Shown here: positions 7,277-14,115 of the stretch, one piece after another
Layout: each line of letters opens with the position of its first letter
How positions within the stretch are numbered: the first letter of the stretch is position 1
Assembly: GCA_009903905.1 (NCBI GenBank)
Contig: WYEI01000219.1
Location: 1-21,806, forward strand
Source: Pyrobaculum sp.
GTDB lineage: Archaea > Thermoproteota > Thermoprotei > Thermoproteales > Thermoproteaceae
Direction of reading: 5' to 3'
Length of the DNA: 21,806 nt
The notes under the pieces: generated by a model
What the model was told of the DNA's origin: nothing
The model's input: only the letters and a program-made list of their open reading frames with translations
Databases searched by the model: none
Position numbers and translations under genes: made by a program

Positions 7277-7699
7277 GTGGAGCTCCCCGAGCTGGGAGAA
7301 CTCGACTTGGAGAATCCCTCCTTCTCCGCCTCGGGCCCCGCGGAGTACACAGTCTCCTTCGGCAGGCCCTGCCGGGTCGCGGCCAACGTGAGGCTGGACA
7401 GCCTCATGTTCAGCTGGCCCCGCATCTACGCCAAGGCGCTGGTCGCAGTGTATAAATGTGACGAGTTCTGGCCGCACTTCGACGTGAAGATTCGTGCAGT
7501 GTCCATAGCTAAGACCATATACGTGTTGGTGGACCGCGTCTCCCGCCACACCGAGCCAGACGCCGCCTTGACCCCCCTGGAGCGGGGCCTCCTCTGGAGC
7601 TACGCGGCGAGGGTCGGCGCCGCCGCCCTCTGCAAAACCCTCCGCGAGGTACTACACGTAGAGGCCCGTTGCAGGTCTTACCACGCCGCCGAGACGTGA
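7277..7699 (+). CDS. Hypothetical protein, 140 residues
   Basis: I do not recognise this protein. It starts at GTG 7277, supported by TTTTAAA (7251-7257) centred 23 nt upstream. The N-terminal 20 residues are acidic (ELPELGELDLENP); the centre alternates strands (SWPRIYAKALVAVYKC, FDVKIRAVSIAKTIYVLVDRV); and the C-terminal 45 residues look helical with cysteines at C118 and C131. There is no signal peptide or convincing transmembrane helix. Codon use matches its neighbours. It follows the superoxide dismutase gene by 34 bases with its own promoter and borders a decayed zone downstream. It is likely a lineage-restricted cytoplasmic protein. Confidence 0.6.
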   Translation: MELPELGELDLENPSFSASGPAEYTVSFGRPCRVAANVRLDSLMFSWPRIYAKALVAVYKCDEFWPHFDVKIRAVSIAKTIYVLVDRVSRHTEPDAALTPLERGLLWSYAARVGAAALCKTLREVLHVEARCRSYHAAET

Positions 7700-7734
7700 C
7701 TTGCGTCAAGCCGCTGACCGACCCCTTTCGCGCT

Positions 7735-8117
7735 CTGCTATTGTCGGTAGGGATGGGCAAAGGCTCATCGCAGTATGAGCCCACATTGCAAGCTAATAGG
7801 AATCTTTTCATCAGCATTCTGGAGGGAGAAGGATCGACCGGCTTAAGACCGGCATGTGAAGTACGTGGGGGCCATTACTCGCTTCTCGAAGCCTTGATCT
7901 TGCTGGAGTTCTTAAGCCAGGCAGGAGACCTTGGACTGGCGCGCGCCTGAATGTCTACAGGAAGCTCGAGGAGGCGTTGGGCGAATTCCGTGGTGAGGAT
8001 CTAGAACGCTTCCTAGCTCGTTCAGTGCATGAAGAGCGGCAACATCGCCGTTCTGTATTCACAGCACAGAGTCGACTGGGTGGGCGTGTGCGTAGACGTG
8101 GCGAGACAGGTCGCTAA
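7735..8117 (+). pseudogene. Decayed coding region, unrecognised
   Basis: No intact gene fits here, yet the plus strand reads like broken coding sequence. One frame runs to a TGA at 7948-7950 and ends LEFLSQAGDLGLAR. Dropping back one base, the frame from 7947 continues naturally as LNVYRKLEEALGEF followed by RGEDLERFLARSVHEE, then degenerates to a TAA at 8115-8117. In the first part, YEPTLQANRNLFI and, two bases out of phase, HSGG occur together. The DNA is visibly less GC-rich than its neighbours, which suggests acquired material. I cannot assign the family, and the exact limits are uncertain. Confidence 0.3.
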
Positions 8118-8145
8118 TTCAGACGGCCTCTGCGGAGGGCGCTCT

Positions 8146-8522
8146 TCAGTCTTGTGGTTTTCTGAAGTACCGTTTATAGAGGTAGCCGGCTACCCAGCGG
8201 CCGTTTTTGGTCAGCGTAGTATATGCCTGGGCTCTTGCGGTCTGGGTTCCGCCTCTTTACTTTAAGCCACGGCTTCATTGATGAAGTGACAAGGCCCTTG
8301 AGGTTGCCTCTGTACCTCTCCAGCAGGCTCATTTCCTCCAGCCTCCTGCAAGCCTCCTCCACCTCCTCCTCAGGCACCACAGGGGTCCAGCCGGCCGCGC
8401 CGAAGAGCCGCCGCGCCATCAGCCAGGGCGTGTCGGGGGCCGTAGGCGTATATATGCGCCAAGATCTTCCTCCCCATATCGGTTAGGCCCTCGGTCATCT
8501 TCTCTATCTCGTCCTGATCCAC
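8146..8522 (-). pseudogene. Winged-helix protein gene with two frameshifts
   Basis: The minus strand encodes a protein of about 125 residues in three frames. From GTG 8522 it reads VDQDEIEKMTEG and on to LAHIYAYGP. A run of five G on the plus strand (8435-8439) then breaks the frame; with four it continues as DTPWLMARRLFG, EEEVEEACRRLEEMSLLERY and KVKRRNPDRK to PGIYYA. There, near 8212-8216, one base is missing; the third frame gives LTKNGRWVAGYLYKRYF to a stop at 8146-8148. YYALTKNGRWVA is the wing and final helix of an archaeal winged-helix family resembling DUF2250. TTTTAA (8543-8548) is centred 23-24 nt before the GTG, so the original promoter survives. Two lesions argue for a pseudogene. 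Confidence 0.7.
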
Positions 8523-8542
8523 GACTCCGCCTCTGGAGCCGC

Positions 8543-8548
8543 TTAAAA
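8543..8548 (-). promoter_or_regulatory. TATA box of the broken winged-helix gene
   Basis: Minus-strand TTTTAA is centred 23-24 nt before GTG 8522, matching the spacing of the intact genes here. It fixes the start of the disrupted frame. Confidence 0.5.
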
Positions 8549-8725
8549 GCTTGACGCGGCGACTGTGTAAACCCCGCCTCCCTTGGCTCCCATGATGGGG
8601 ACAAAGAGGGCTAAAAAGCCTTGCCAGTGGCGTTCCGGAGGGAAAACGTCGTTCAGCCTAACCACCTTCAACCTCCTTAGCGTACTTAACAACCTGCTAG
8701 CAAGCCCAAAACCCCCGGCCGCTTA

Positions 8726-8740
8726 CAAAAATAGAAAAAA
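8726..8740 (-). terminator. T-rich terminator after the DUF5320-like gene
   Basis: Immediately after the TAA at 8744-8746 the minus strand reads CTCTTTTTTCTATTTTTG, two T-runs within 20 bases, the usual archaeal termination signal. Confidence 0.6.
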
Positions 8741-8743
8741 GAG

Positions 8744-8971
8744 TTAGGTCTTTTTTAGCTCTTCTATCCGCCGCTCGACTTCTTTCAACACCTCGGTGAG
8801 GTATCTCCTTAGGTCTTCTAGGTATCTAAGCTCCGTTTCTTTATCCCAGGCGGGCACATAAGGTCCTCCAAAATGCCACATGCCCCACCAGCCTGGTCTC
8901 AGCGCAGGCGGTAGATGCGCCCACGGGCCACGTCCTGGATAGTGGCCCCACTTGTGCCAGCCGTAGCCCAT
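8744..8971 (-). CDS. Small Gly/Trp/His-rich protein with C-terminal coiled coil, DUF5320-like
   Basis: A 75-residue protein in two halves. The first 40 residues are rich in Gly, Trp, His and Pro (GYGWHKWGHYPGRGPW, PGWWGMWHFGG); the last 30 form a charged helix (ETELRYLEDLRRYLTEVLKEV to EELKKT). This split resembles DUF5320 proteins, often found near DUF134 regulators and iron-molybdenum-cofactor-type small proteins; a DUF134 gene is next door. The His/Trp-rich part could bind metal (inference). ATG 8971 is chosen over ATG 8983 because TTTATAAA (8992-8999) is centred 24 nt before 8971. A T-rich terminator follows, so it is probably transcribed alone. Confidence 0.65.
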   Translation of the reverse strand: MGYGWHKWGHYPGRGPWAHLPPALRPGWWGMWHFGGPYVPAWDKETELRYLEDLRRYLTEVLKEVERRIEELKKT

Positions 8972-8991
8972 AGTGAAACACATTTCACGGA

Positions 8992-8999
8992 TTTATAAA
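8992..8999 (-). promoter_or_regulatory. TATA box deciding the DUF5320-like start
   Basis: TTTATAAA is centred 24 nt before the ATG at 8971 but only 12 nt before the in-frame ATG at 8983, so the shorter protein is favoured. Confidence 0.55.
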
Positions 9000-9013
9000 T
9001 TTTTCTTCTTGTA

Positions 9014-9343
9014 TTAATCGTATTTGCATGAAACTAATTTCAGAGAGAGCCGCTCGGCTAGGGCCTTCGCCACTTTAAACCGCGCTTGCTCTAGGATACG
9101 CCAGAAGGTAGGCTTGGAGATGCCCATCCTACGCGCGGCCTCCTCCATGGAGAGGCCCTCCACGTGGACGAGGTACATGGCGGCGACTTCGTAGTCGCAA
9201 AGCTCGATGTGACTGGGCAACGCGCCTTCGGCCACTTCTTTCACCGGGAGGTAGAGATAGGGCTCAAAGGGGGTGTCGAGAGAGATAGAGGTTCTGGCCC
9301 CCGCCAGCCCCCAGCCGCATCTACGGCGGCGCCTTCCCGGCAT
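9014..9343 (-). CDS. DUF134 family DNA-binding protein
   Basis: A 109-residue predicted DNA-binding protein. The helix-turn-helix lies at about 61-95 (GLSMEEAARRMGISKPTFWRIL, split here by function: recognition helix KPTFWRILEQARFKV), as in sigma-region-4-like and DUF134 proteins; the preceding YEVAAMYLVHVEGL fits the DUF134 consensus. The N-terminus is very basic (PGRRRRR), also typical. Cysteines C9, C49 and C106 are present. It starts 6 bases after the stop of the Trm112-like gene and has no TATA box of its own, so the two form an operon. It probably regulates itself or the adjacent DUF5320-like gene, which is the common genomic pairing. Confidence 0.8.
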   Translation of the reverse strand: MPGRRRRRCGWGLAGARTSISLDTPFEPYLYLPVKEVAEGALPSHIELCDYEVAAMYLVHVEGLSMEEAARRMGISKPTFWRILEQARFKVAKALAERLSLKLVSCKYD

Positions 9344-9349
9344 TCAAAA

Positions 9350-9775
9350 CTACTTCTTGTTGGATAGGTTGAAGGGCTTGCCTTGGGTGAGTATCTTGTC
9401 GGCGAGGTCTGGTGCGACTTTCTTGAGGTCCTGGGCCACGGACTCTAGGAAGGCCAGCTCTTCTTTTTCGTTTCTCAGCTCGTCGGGGAGCATGCGGGGT
9501 ATCTCCTCGATGATGGGGTACCACCGGCCGCAGGTGGGGCAGTAGATTATCCCCGTCTCGATCTCCCACTTGTGGCACTCCTCGCAGGGGAGGGCGTCGG
9601 GCTTGGGGTGCTCCTTGATCTTGAGGTCGCGGTAGGAGCAGTACTCCTCGCAGAAGGGCTTCCGGGGCCAGGTGTACTGCCTCTCTGGGTGCTCAGCGCG
9701 TTTAATCACCAGGAGGCGGAGGGGGAACGTCTTGTCGTAGGGACAGGCCAAGACGTCCATCAGCCTGTATTTCAT
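9350..9775 (-). CDS. Trm112-family zinc protein
   Basis: A 141-residue protein opening with MKYRLMDVLACPYDK and containing IIYCPTCGRWYPIIEEIP followed by RMLPDEL, the two halves of the Trm112/UPF0434 zinc-binding fold. Trm112 proteins are small activators that stabilise SAM-dependent methyltransferases acting on tRNA, rRNA or release factors. Between the halves lies an extended insert with extra cysteines (FCEEYC, CEEC), long compared with the roughly 60-residue bacterial version but like eukaryotic/archaeal Trm112. TTTATTAA (9795-9802) is centred 23-24 nt before the ATG. Downstream it is co-transcribed with the DUF134 gene. The methyltransferase partner is not in this window. Confidence 0.78.
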   Translation of the reverse strand: MKYRLMDVLACPYDKTFPLRLLVIKRAEHPERQYTWPRKPFCEEYCSYRDLKIKEHPKPDALPCEECHKWEIETGIIYCPTCGRWYPIIEEIPRMLPDELRNEKEELAFLESVAQDLKKVAPDLADKILTQGKPFNLSNKK

Positions 9776-9821
9776 ATGTCGTCAATTTCCCGAATTAATA
9801 AATTTGGGCCGCGTCGAGACC

Positions 9822-10676
9822 CTACGAGCCGCGTGCTCTGTGGAGGGCGTAGGCGGCGGCTGCGGTTGGGGCTAGGGGTATCAGCGGCCAGCCGTGTAGG
9901 GAGTAGACGACGTAGCCGCTTGGGTTGGGGACGAGCCAGAGATACAGCGACACGACGGCGGCCCCCGCCAGCTCGTTTATCCTCTTCCTGCCGTCCCAGA
10001 GGAGCGCGGCGGTGGCTAGGGCCTTCGCGGCGATGGGTGCGGCGAGTGGTATGGCGTAGTCTAGTTGGTATATGGGCGGGTAGCTCAGCGCCACCAATCC
10101 GCCCACCACGAACTGATCCGCGGCGGCGCCCAGCGCTAGGAGCGGCAGAAACGCAAGCCTTGCGGGCAGGCTCCGCACGGCGATTAGCCCGGCGGCGCCG
10201 GTTAAAATCAACGCGGCCTCCATGAGCTCGAAGTCGTAAGTATCGGCGAGGACAACCACGGAGTCCACGGCGGCGAAGGCGAGGCCGGGGTGCCATCGGG
10301 AAGGCACCGCGGAGGCCACAGCCGCGGTCAGCATTATGAAAAAGTAGCCGTAGATGGTGTGGGGCAGGAGGGTGATGGCGACGGCGTATGCGTAGGCCAC
10401 GGCGCCGAGCGGCTTGCGGATTTCCAGCGTCGCCATGCCTATGGCGGCCAGCTCCAGGGGGCCCATGAAGTCGCTGTACCCGCCGTGTAGCGCCAAGTAT
10501 AGGAGGGCCAAGGCCGACGCCGCCAGCGAGTAGCGGTCTCTCTTCAACGCCGCCAGGAGGTAGGGCGCGGCGACGCCGGGCCAGAGGTAGAGGAGCTCCC
10601 CCGCCACGAGCGACACCAGGAGGAAGGCTAGGAAGATGGCCAGCGCGTGTAGCGCCGTTGGTCGCGAGAGGGCCAC
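9822..10676 (-). CDS. Polytopic membrane protein, unrecognised
   Basis: A 284-residue membrane protein with about eight hydrophobic helices and few charged residues in between. I do not recognise a family. Distinctive features are LHGGYSDFMGPLELA in an early loop, a loop with YPPIYQLDYAIP, and DGRKRINELAG before the last two helices; acidic residues fall within or next to several helices (DSVVVLADTYDFELMEA). The start is GTG 10676: the A/T box AAAATTTAA at 10697-10705 is centred 25 nt upstream and overlaps the stop codon of the TGT-like gene; GGAGGT also abuts the start. No neighbouring gene suggests a role. Confidence 0.65.
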   Translation of the reverse strand: MALSRPTALHALAIFLAFLLVSLVAGELLYLWPGVAAPYLLAALKRDRYSLAASALALLYLALHGGYSDFMGPLELAAIGMATLEIRKPLGAVAYAYAVAITLLPHTIYGYFFIMLTAAVASAVPSRWHPGLAFAAVDSVVVLADTYDFELMEAALILTGAAGLIAVRSLPARLAFLPLLALGAAADQFVVGGLVALSYPPIYQLDYAIPLAAPIAAKALATAALLWDGRKRINELAGAAVVSLYLWLVPNPSGYVVYSLHGWPLIPLAPTAAAAYALHRARGS

Positions 10677-10696
10677 CTCCTACTGGGGACCCCCAC

Positions 10697-11620
10697 TTAA
10701 ATTTTTGAAGCCGCTTGCGCGACGAGGGCGTGGAGCTTTCTGAAGATGGGGGGCCGCGGCGCGTGGCGCGTGGAGTGTATGACGACGAAGGCGTTGACCA
10801 GGGCCCGGTACTCGAAGCTGGTCCTTATCCTCTCGAAGAAGTCCTCCAGGTGGGGGAAGCCGCGGGCGTTCAGGAAGTTGTACAGCTCCTCCAGCTCGCC
10901 GTCTTTGGGCTTCGCCTTTCCGAAGTTGACCCTGCGGTCTGTGACGTGGCGCTCGCCCCCGCCGGGCAGGAGCACCTTGCCGTACGCCGCCTTGAGGCGC
11001 CACGTGGCGCTGTCTGTGCTGTCTACGCCCACCGCCGCGAGGATGGGCGTCACGGCGGGGCTCCCCATCCCCATCACGTGGATGGGGCCTCTAAACTCCT
11101 CCCTAGCCCTCTGTATTAGGCGCAGCGCCAGCTCTCGAGAGCCCCGGGGGACGCCCCGCGTGATTAAGACGTAGGGCACAGCGGCGCCTATGGCCAGGGC
11201 GGGCGCGTCGCGGTACAGCGCTAGAAATCTCTCGAAGAGGGCGGGGTCGCGGTAGACGTGTAGGACGGGCACCACCGCGTCGCCGACCGCCCTCCTGAGC
11301 CTCAGCCAGTTCTGGTAGGACTTCCGGAGCTTCTTCTCAGCCTCCTCAGGCGGGTCGCCGGGCGAGGGAGGCACGTCGAGGGAGAAGTACAGCTGGGCAT
11401 CCACCCTCTTAAACACCTCCGCTATCTTGTCCACGTCGACTGAGAGCCCCCTCTTCAGTATCTGGTAGCCTCCCGAGTCCACCCAAAGCTCCCCCTCGTA
11501 CCCCAACGCCGCCCTCGGGTCCTTCTTCACGTCAAGCGCGTTGATCATGACTGCAGGCACATCGAAATAAAGCCAGGGCTTGGGCACCGCGTTGACTGGG
11601 CTTCCGAGCACTACACGCAC
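10697..11620 (-). CDS. tRNA-guanine transglycosylase-like protein, short and cysteine-free
   Basis: A 307-residue TIM-barrel protein of the TGT superfamily, which exchanges guanine for a 7-deazaguanine in RNA or, for DpdA relatives, DNA. The substrate-binding Asp is in DSGGYQ (48-53), HVMGMGSPAV (181-190) is the typical post-catalytic strand, and GVDSTDSATW (198-207) places D203 where the nucleophile lies. The protein has no cysteine, so the CxCxxC zinc site of canonical TGTs is missing, and it lacks the C-terminal PUA half of archaeal ArcTGT. GTG start 11620 is set by TTATATAAA (11639-11647). It could be a divergent TgtA fragment-type enzyme, a DpdA-like enzyme, or a non-catalytic partner. 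Confidence 0.78.
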   Translation of the reverse strand: MRVVLGSPVNAVPKPWLYFDVPAVMINALDVKKDPRAALGYEGELWVDSGGYQILKRGLSVDVDKIAEVFKRVDAQLYFSLDVPPSPGDPPEEAEKKLRKSYQNWLRLRRAVGDAVVPVLHVYRDPALFERFLALYRDAPALAIGAAVPYVLITRGVPRGSRELALRLIQRAREEFRGPIHVMGMGSPAVTPILAAVGVDSTDSATWRLKAAYGKVLLPGGGERHVTDRRVNFGKAKPKDGELEELYNFLNARGFPHLEDFFERIRTSFEYRALVNAFVVIHSTRHAPRPPIFRKLHALVAQAASKI

Positions 11621-11681
11621 CTTATTTTATCCATTGGCTTTATATAACAGGTCCCTGGACTTCACTAAAACTTTCAACCAA

Positions 11682-11715
11682 CCCACCTGAGGTAATACCT
11701 AAATATCAGGTAGGG
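11682..11715. repeat. Nested inverted repeat, possible operator
   Basis: AGGTAATACCT (11690-11700) is a perfect palindrome around a central A. It lies inside a wider inverted repeat, ACCTGA (11685-11690) with TCAGGT (11706-11711), flanked by CCC (11682-11684) and GGG (11713-11715). It is about 40 bases upstream of the TATA box of the TGT-like gene, a plausible place for a dimeric regulator. Confidence 0.4.
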
Positions 11716-11993
11716 CTAAGTACTCTCACCTATCGACTCCTGCCGAACTCATCACACCAAATTAAAAATCATGACAATAAAAACCTCCGGGCCCCGCCGC
11801 CATTCCCACAGCCTTCCTGCCGTGGGGGCAAAGGAGCTCAAGGCGCGGCCGGCCCCTACGCCGTGGAGTCCAGCCCCAGCTTCCTCCTCGCCGTTGCCAA
11901 CTGGCGGAGGTCTCCGGCGGGAAGCCCAGAGAGGTGTATCTAGCGATTCGGCGGGAGCCGGCCAGGGCTTCGGCAGGGGCCTAGACAGATGGC

Positions 11994-12001
11994 TTTATTA
12001 A
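11994..12001 (+). promoter_or_regulatory. TATA box deciding the start at 12020
   Basis: TTTATTAA is centred 23 nt before GTG 12020 but only 8 nt before the in-frame GTG 12005, so the later start is preferred. Confidence 0.5.
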
Positions 12002-12019
12002 CGTGTGCACAGCCGCGTC

Positions 12020-12508
12020 GTGTTGTTGATATTGGTGAAGTCAGACGACGAGGAGGTGGCGAGGAGAGCCGCCAGGGGGATAGAGGCGTTGGAGCTTCTG
12101 CCGGGGGTCTACCTCAGCTGGTCGCCGAAGGAGAAGGCGGTGAGGGCCGTGGAGGCGGTTAAGCGCGCCGTGGTCGAGAGGTGGGAGAAGTCCGGCGAGG
12201 GGCCGACTCTGGAGGTGGCAGTGATAGAACTCGACGAGAGGCAGTACAGAGCTCTACGGCCTCTGGCCCGGGCTCTCGTGGAGAAGATGGGATCGGCAAT
12301 TTTGGAGGAGATGGAGAGGCTCCTCCAGCGGATGCGGTCTGGTAAGACGTCTCGCGACTTGACGGGCTGGTATAGAGACTTGGCGAGGCGCTACGAGCGC
12401 CTGCTCAACGCCTGCATGGCGCTGGACCTGGAGCCGACCATCGTCGCCAGGTTGAAGGAGAAGTGGAAGGAGGTCACTCTAGAGGCTGGGCGGCTGTTTA
12501 AGAAATAA
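12020..12508 (+). CDS. Hypothetical protein, 162 residues
   Basis: An unrecognised soluble protein. It opens with a strand (LLILVKSDDEE), then helix, then LELLPGVYLSWSPKEKAVRA, a second strand (LEVAVIELDERQY) and a long charged helical C-terminal half (EKMGSAILEEMERLLQRM, YRDLARRYERLLNACMAL). The order strand-helix-GVYL-helix-strand-helices faintly recalls the N-terminal domain of ChrB-type chromate-resistance regulators, but no chromate transporter is present and I would not rely on it. GTG 12020 is chosen from the TATA box at 11994-12001; GTG 12005 is the alternative. The panD gene follows 22 bases after its stop with a separate TATA-like sequence. Confidence 0.6.
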   Translation: MLLILVKSDDEEVARRAARGIEALELLPGVYLSWSPKEKAVRAVEAVKRAVVERWEKSGEGPTLEVAVIELDERQYRALRPLARALVEKMGSAILEEMERLLQRMRSGKTSRDLTGWYRDLARRYERLLNACMALDLEPTIVARLKEKWKEVTLEAGRLFKK

Positions 12509-12530
12509 AAAGGTCTGCCGCGTCTCCGCC

Positions 12531-12884
12531 ATGCCTGTCTTGCTGAGGGCCAAGGCCCACGGCCTCGTGGTCACTGGGAAGAACCTGCACTACGAGGGGT
12601 CGCTGACGCTGGGGCGGGACGTCATGGAGGCGGCTGGGTTCTACCCTCTGGAGCACGTGGAGGTGTATAACGTGTCCAACGGGGCCCGCTTCACTACGTA
12701 TGTCATACCGGGGCGAGACGGCGAGGTTGTGCTAAACGGCGCCGCGGCTAGGCTGGGCGAGGTGGGCGACGTCATAATAGTCGCCGCCTACGACTGCGTA
12801 GCGGACCCCAGAAGCCACGTGGCGCGGGTGGCCGTGTTTCAGAACAACAAGGTGAAGGAGGTGAGGGAGGTCAAGCTTTTATAG
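12531..12884 (+). CDS. panD: Aspartate 1-decarboxylase (pyruvoyl-dependent)
   Basis: A 117-residue PanD that decarboxylates L-aspartate to beta-alanine for pantothenate and coenzyme A. The self-cleavage site is in HYEGS, between G23 and S24; cleavage turns the serine into the pyruvoyl cofactor. Other catalytic residues align with the E. coli enzyme at an offset of one: K8, Y21, R53 (GARF), T56, Y57 and N69 (LNGAAA). Length is near the usual 120-126. AAATAAAA (12503-12510) is centred about 24 nt before the ATG. Many archaea make beta-alanine with a PLP-dependent decarboxylase instead, so a bacterial-type PanD is notable. The next gene's TATA box overlaps its stop. Confidence 0.92.
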   Translation: MPVLLRAKAHGLVVTGKNLHYEGSLTLGRDVMEAAGFYPLEHVEVYNVSNGARFTTYVIPGRDGEVVLNGAAARLGEVGDVIIVAAYDCVADPRSHVARVAVFQNNKVKEVREVKLL

Positions 12885-12902
12885 CAGTGGCGCCGCGTCT
12901 CT

Positions 12903-14075
12903 ATGGAGGTTAGGCTAGGCGTTGCCTCGTCGCCGCATGTGGGCGAGGACGTGAGGAGGCACTACGGCGAGGTGTATGGGGAGATGCTCAGGGAGCTCGG
13001 GGTTTCCCTCGCCGAGTCCTCAGACGTGGCGGTCGTGGTGGTGTTGACAGGAGGCGCCGAGGAGGAGGTGCTGTCGCAGGCCGCCAGCTACAACGTCCTG
13101 CTCGCGTGGCCGCACTACAACTCCTTGCCGTCTGCGCTGGAGGCCGCCGCGGCGCTGAGAGAGGGCGGCCGGTACGCCAAGGTGCTGGAGCTCCCCGCCC
13201 CGCTGGCGAGCCCCGGCGAGCCGCTCCTAAGGGCTCTACGCCTCATATCTCTCATGAAGACGGGGGTGCCCAAGTTCGGCGTTGTGGGGAGGCCCAACAG
13301 GTGGCTGGTGGCCAGCGGGCTGGCGGGCGCCGCGGCGGAGGAGACGCCGCTGGAGGAGACTCTGGAGGGCTTGAACCCGGGGGACGGCATGGAGGAGGCG
13401 AGGCGCATCGTAGATGAGGCAGAGGGGACCGACTTCTCCGCGGCCGACCTGGCGCCCATCGTCGCCTACGCCCACAGGCTGGAGGAGCTTGCCAAGAGAC
13501 GGGGCTGGGCGGGTCTCACCCTGGGTTGCTGGTGCTTCGACCTAGAGGCCGTGAGGAAGATGGGGTGGACGCCCTGCATCTCGTTAACGCTTCTCAACCA
13601 GCGGGGCCTGCCGGCGGCGTGCGAGGGCGACCTCCGGGCGCTCTTCTCCATGTACGTGCTTTCTAGGCTGTCCGGCAAACCGGCGTGGCTCAGCAACGTC
13701 AACATGGCGAGGGGCGACCTGCTGGTGCTCACACACGACGGGGCCCCGCTGGCCATGACCCGGAGGTACTCGGTGGCGAGGAGGATGCTCACAGGCGTGC
13801 CTGCCGCCATAAAGACGCGGATCCCGCCGGGGAGCCCAGCCACCCTCCTCCGCGTATCCGGCGACCTGCGGAGGGCCCTCCTCCTGAGGGCCGTCACGGT
13901 GGAGCCCGAGGAGGTGGAGGCCTGCAACACCCAGGCCGGCTTCAAGCTGATAAACGGCACCGCATCTGACGTGCTCTCCGCCGGGCTAGGCAACCACCTA
14001 GCCTACGTCCTAGACGACGTCTACGACGAAGCAAAGGAGTACCTACTCCACCTAGGCGCTAAGATCATCCCGTAG
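12903..14075 (+). CDS. L-fucose/L-arabinose isomerase-fold protein
   Basis: A 390-residue protein of the FucI/AraA-like isomerase superfamily, mostly from its C-terminal half. RGLPAACEGDLRALFSMY (about 234-251) carries E241, matching a metal-ligand Glu in FucI-like enzymes. GKPAWLSNVN and LLVLTHDGAPLAM (H278, D279) follow, as in the superfamily. LGCWCFDLEAVRKMGWTPC precedes it. The N-terminal 120 residues form a Rossmann-like domain (VAVVVVLTGG). It is shorter than true FucI (about 590), so the sugar substrate is unknown. TTTTATA (12877-12883) is centred 23 nt before the ATG and overlaps the panD stop. A link to panD is not obvious. Confidence 0.75.
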   Translation: MEVRLGVASSPHVGEDVRRHYGEVYGEMLRELGVSLAESSDVAVVVVLTGGAEEEVLSQAASYNVLLAWPHYNSLPSALEAAAALREGGRYAKVLELPAPLASPGEPLLRALRLISLMKTGVPKFGVVGRPNRWLVASGLAGAAAEETPLEETLEGLNPGDGMEEARRIVDEAEGTDFSAADLAPIVAYAHRLEELAKRRGWAGLTLGCWCFDLEAVRKMGWTPCISLTLLNQRGLPAACEGDLRALFSMYVLSRLSGKPAWLSNVNMARGDLLVLTHDGAPLAMTRRYSVARRMLTGVPAAIKTRIPPGSPATLLRVSGDLRRALLLRAVTVEPEEVEACNTQAGFKLINGTASDVLSAGLGNHLAYVLDDVYDEAKEYLLHLGAKIIP

Positions 14076-14083
14076 TCTACCAC

Positions 14084-14108
14084 GGATATTTTACTAAAAC
14101 AGATATCC
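14084..14108. repeat. Small hairpin between convergent genes
   Basis: GGATAT (14084-14089) and ATATCC (14103-14108) form a perfect 6-bp stem around a 13-nt A/T-rich loop. It lies between the converging stop codons and may help end transcription in either direction. Confidence 0.4.
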
Positions 14109-14115
14109 AAAAAAA
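14109..14115 (-). terminator. T7 terminator after the ArsR-DUF4097 gene
   Basis: Directly after the TAG at 14116-14118 the minus strand has seven T residues followed by the hairpin at 14084-14108. An oligo-T run at the stop codon is a typical archaeal terminator. Confidence 0.6.

Larger units (their letters stand above)
11621..12019. other. Divergent intergenic region with nested inverted repeats
   Basis: About 400 bases between divergently transcribed genes. It holds the TATA box of the TGT-like gene (11639-11647), a nested inverted repeat (listed separately), an A/T-rich stretch at 11757-11785, and a GC-rich segment whose plus strand reads like broken coding sequence (YAVESSPSFLLAVANWRR, then one base out of phase GGKPREVYLAIRREP to a stop). 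The last part holds the promoter of the gene at 12020. A 76-codon open frame from ATG 11771 has no promoter at the right spacing and a Ser/Pro/Arg-rich composition, so I do not call it a gene. Confidence 0.4.

Noticed and set aside
8029..8265. 78-codon plus-strand open frame
   Set aside because: Its 3' half is antisense to the winged-helix remnant, and it lacks a promoter or recognisable motifs.
11771..12001. 76-codon plus-strand open frame
   Set aside because: Ser/Pro/Arg-rich, no promoter at the usual spacing, and another frame of the same DNA looks more protein-like.
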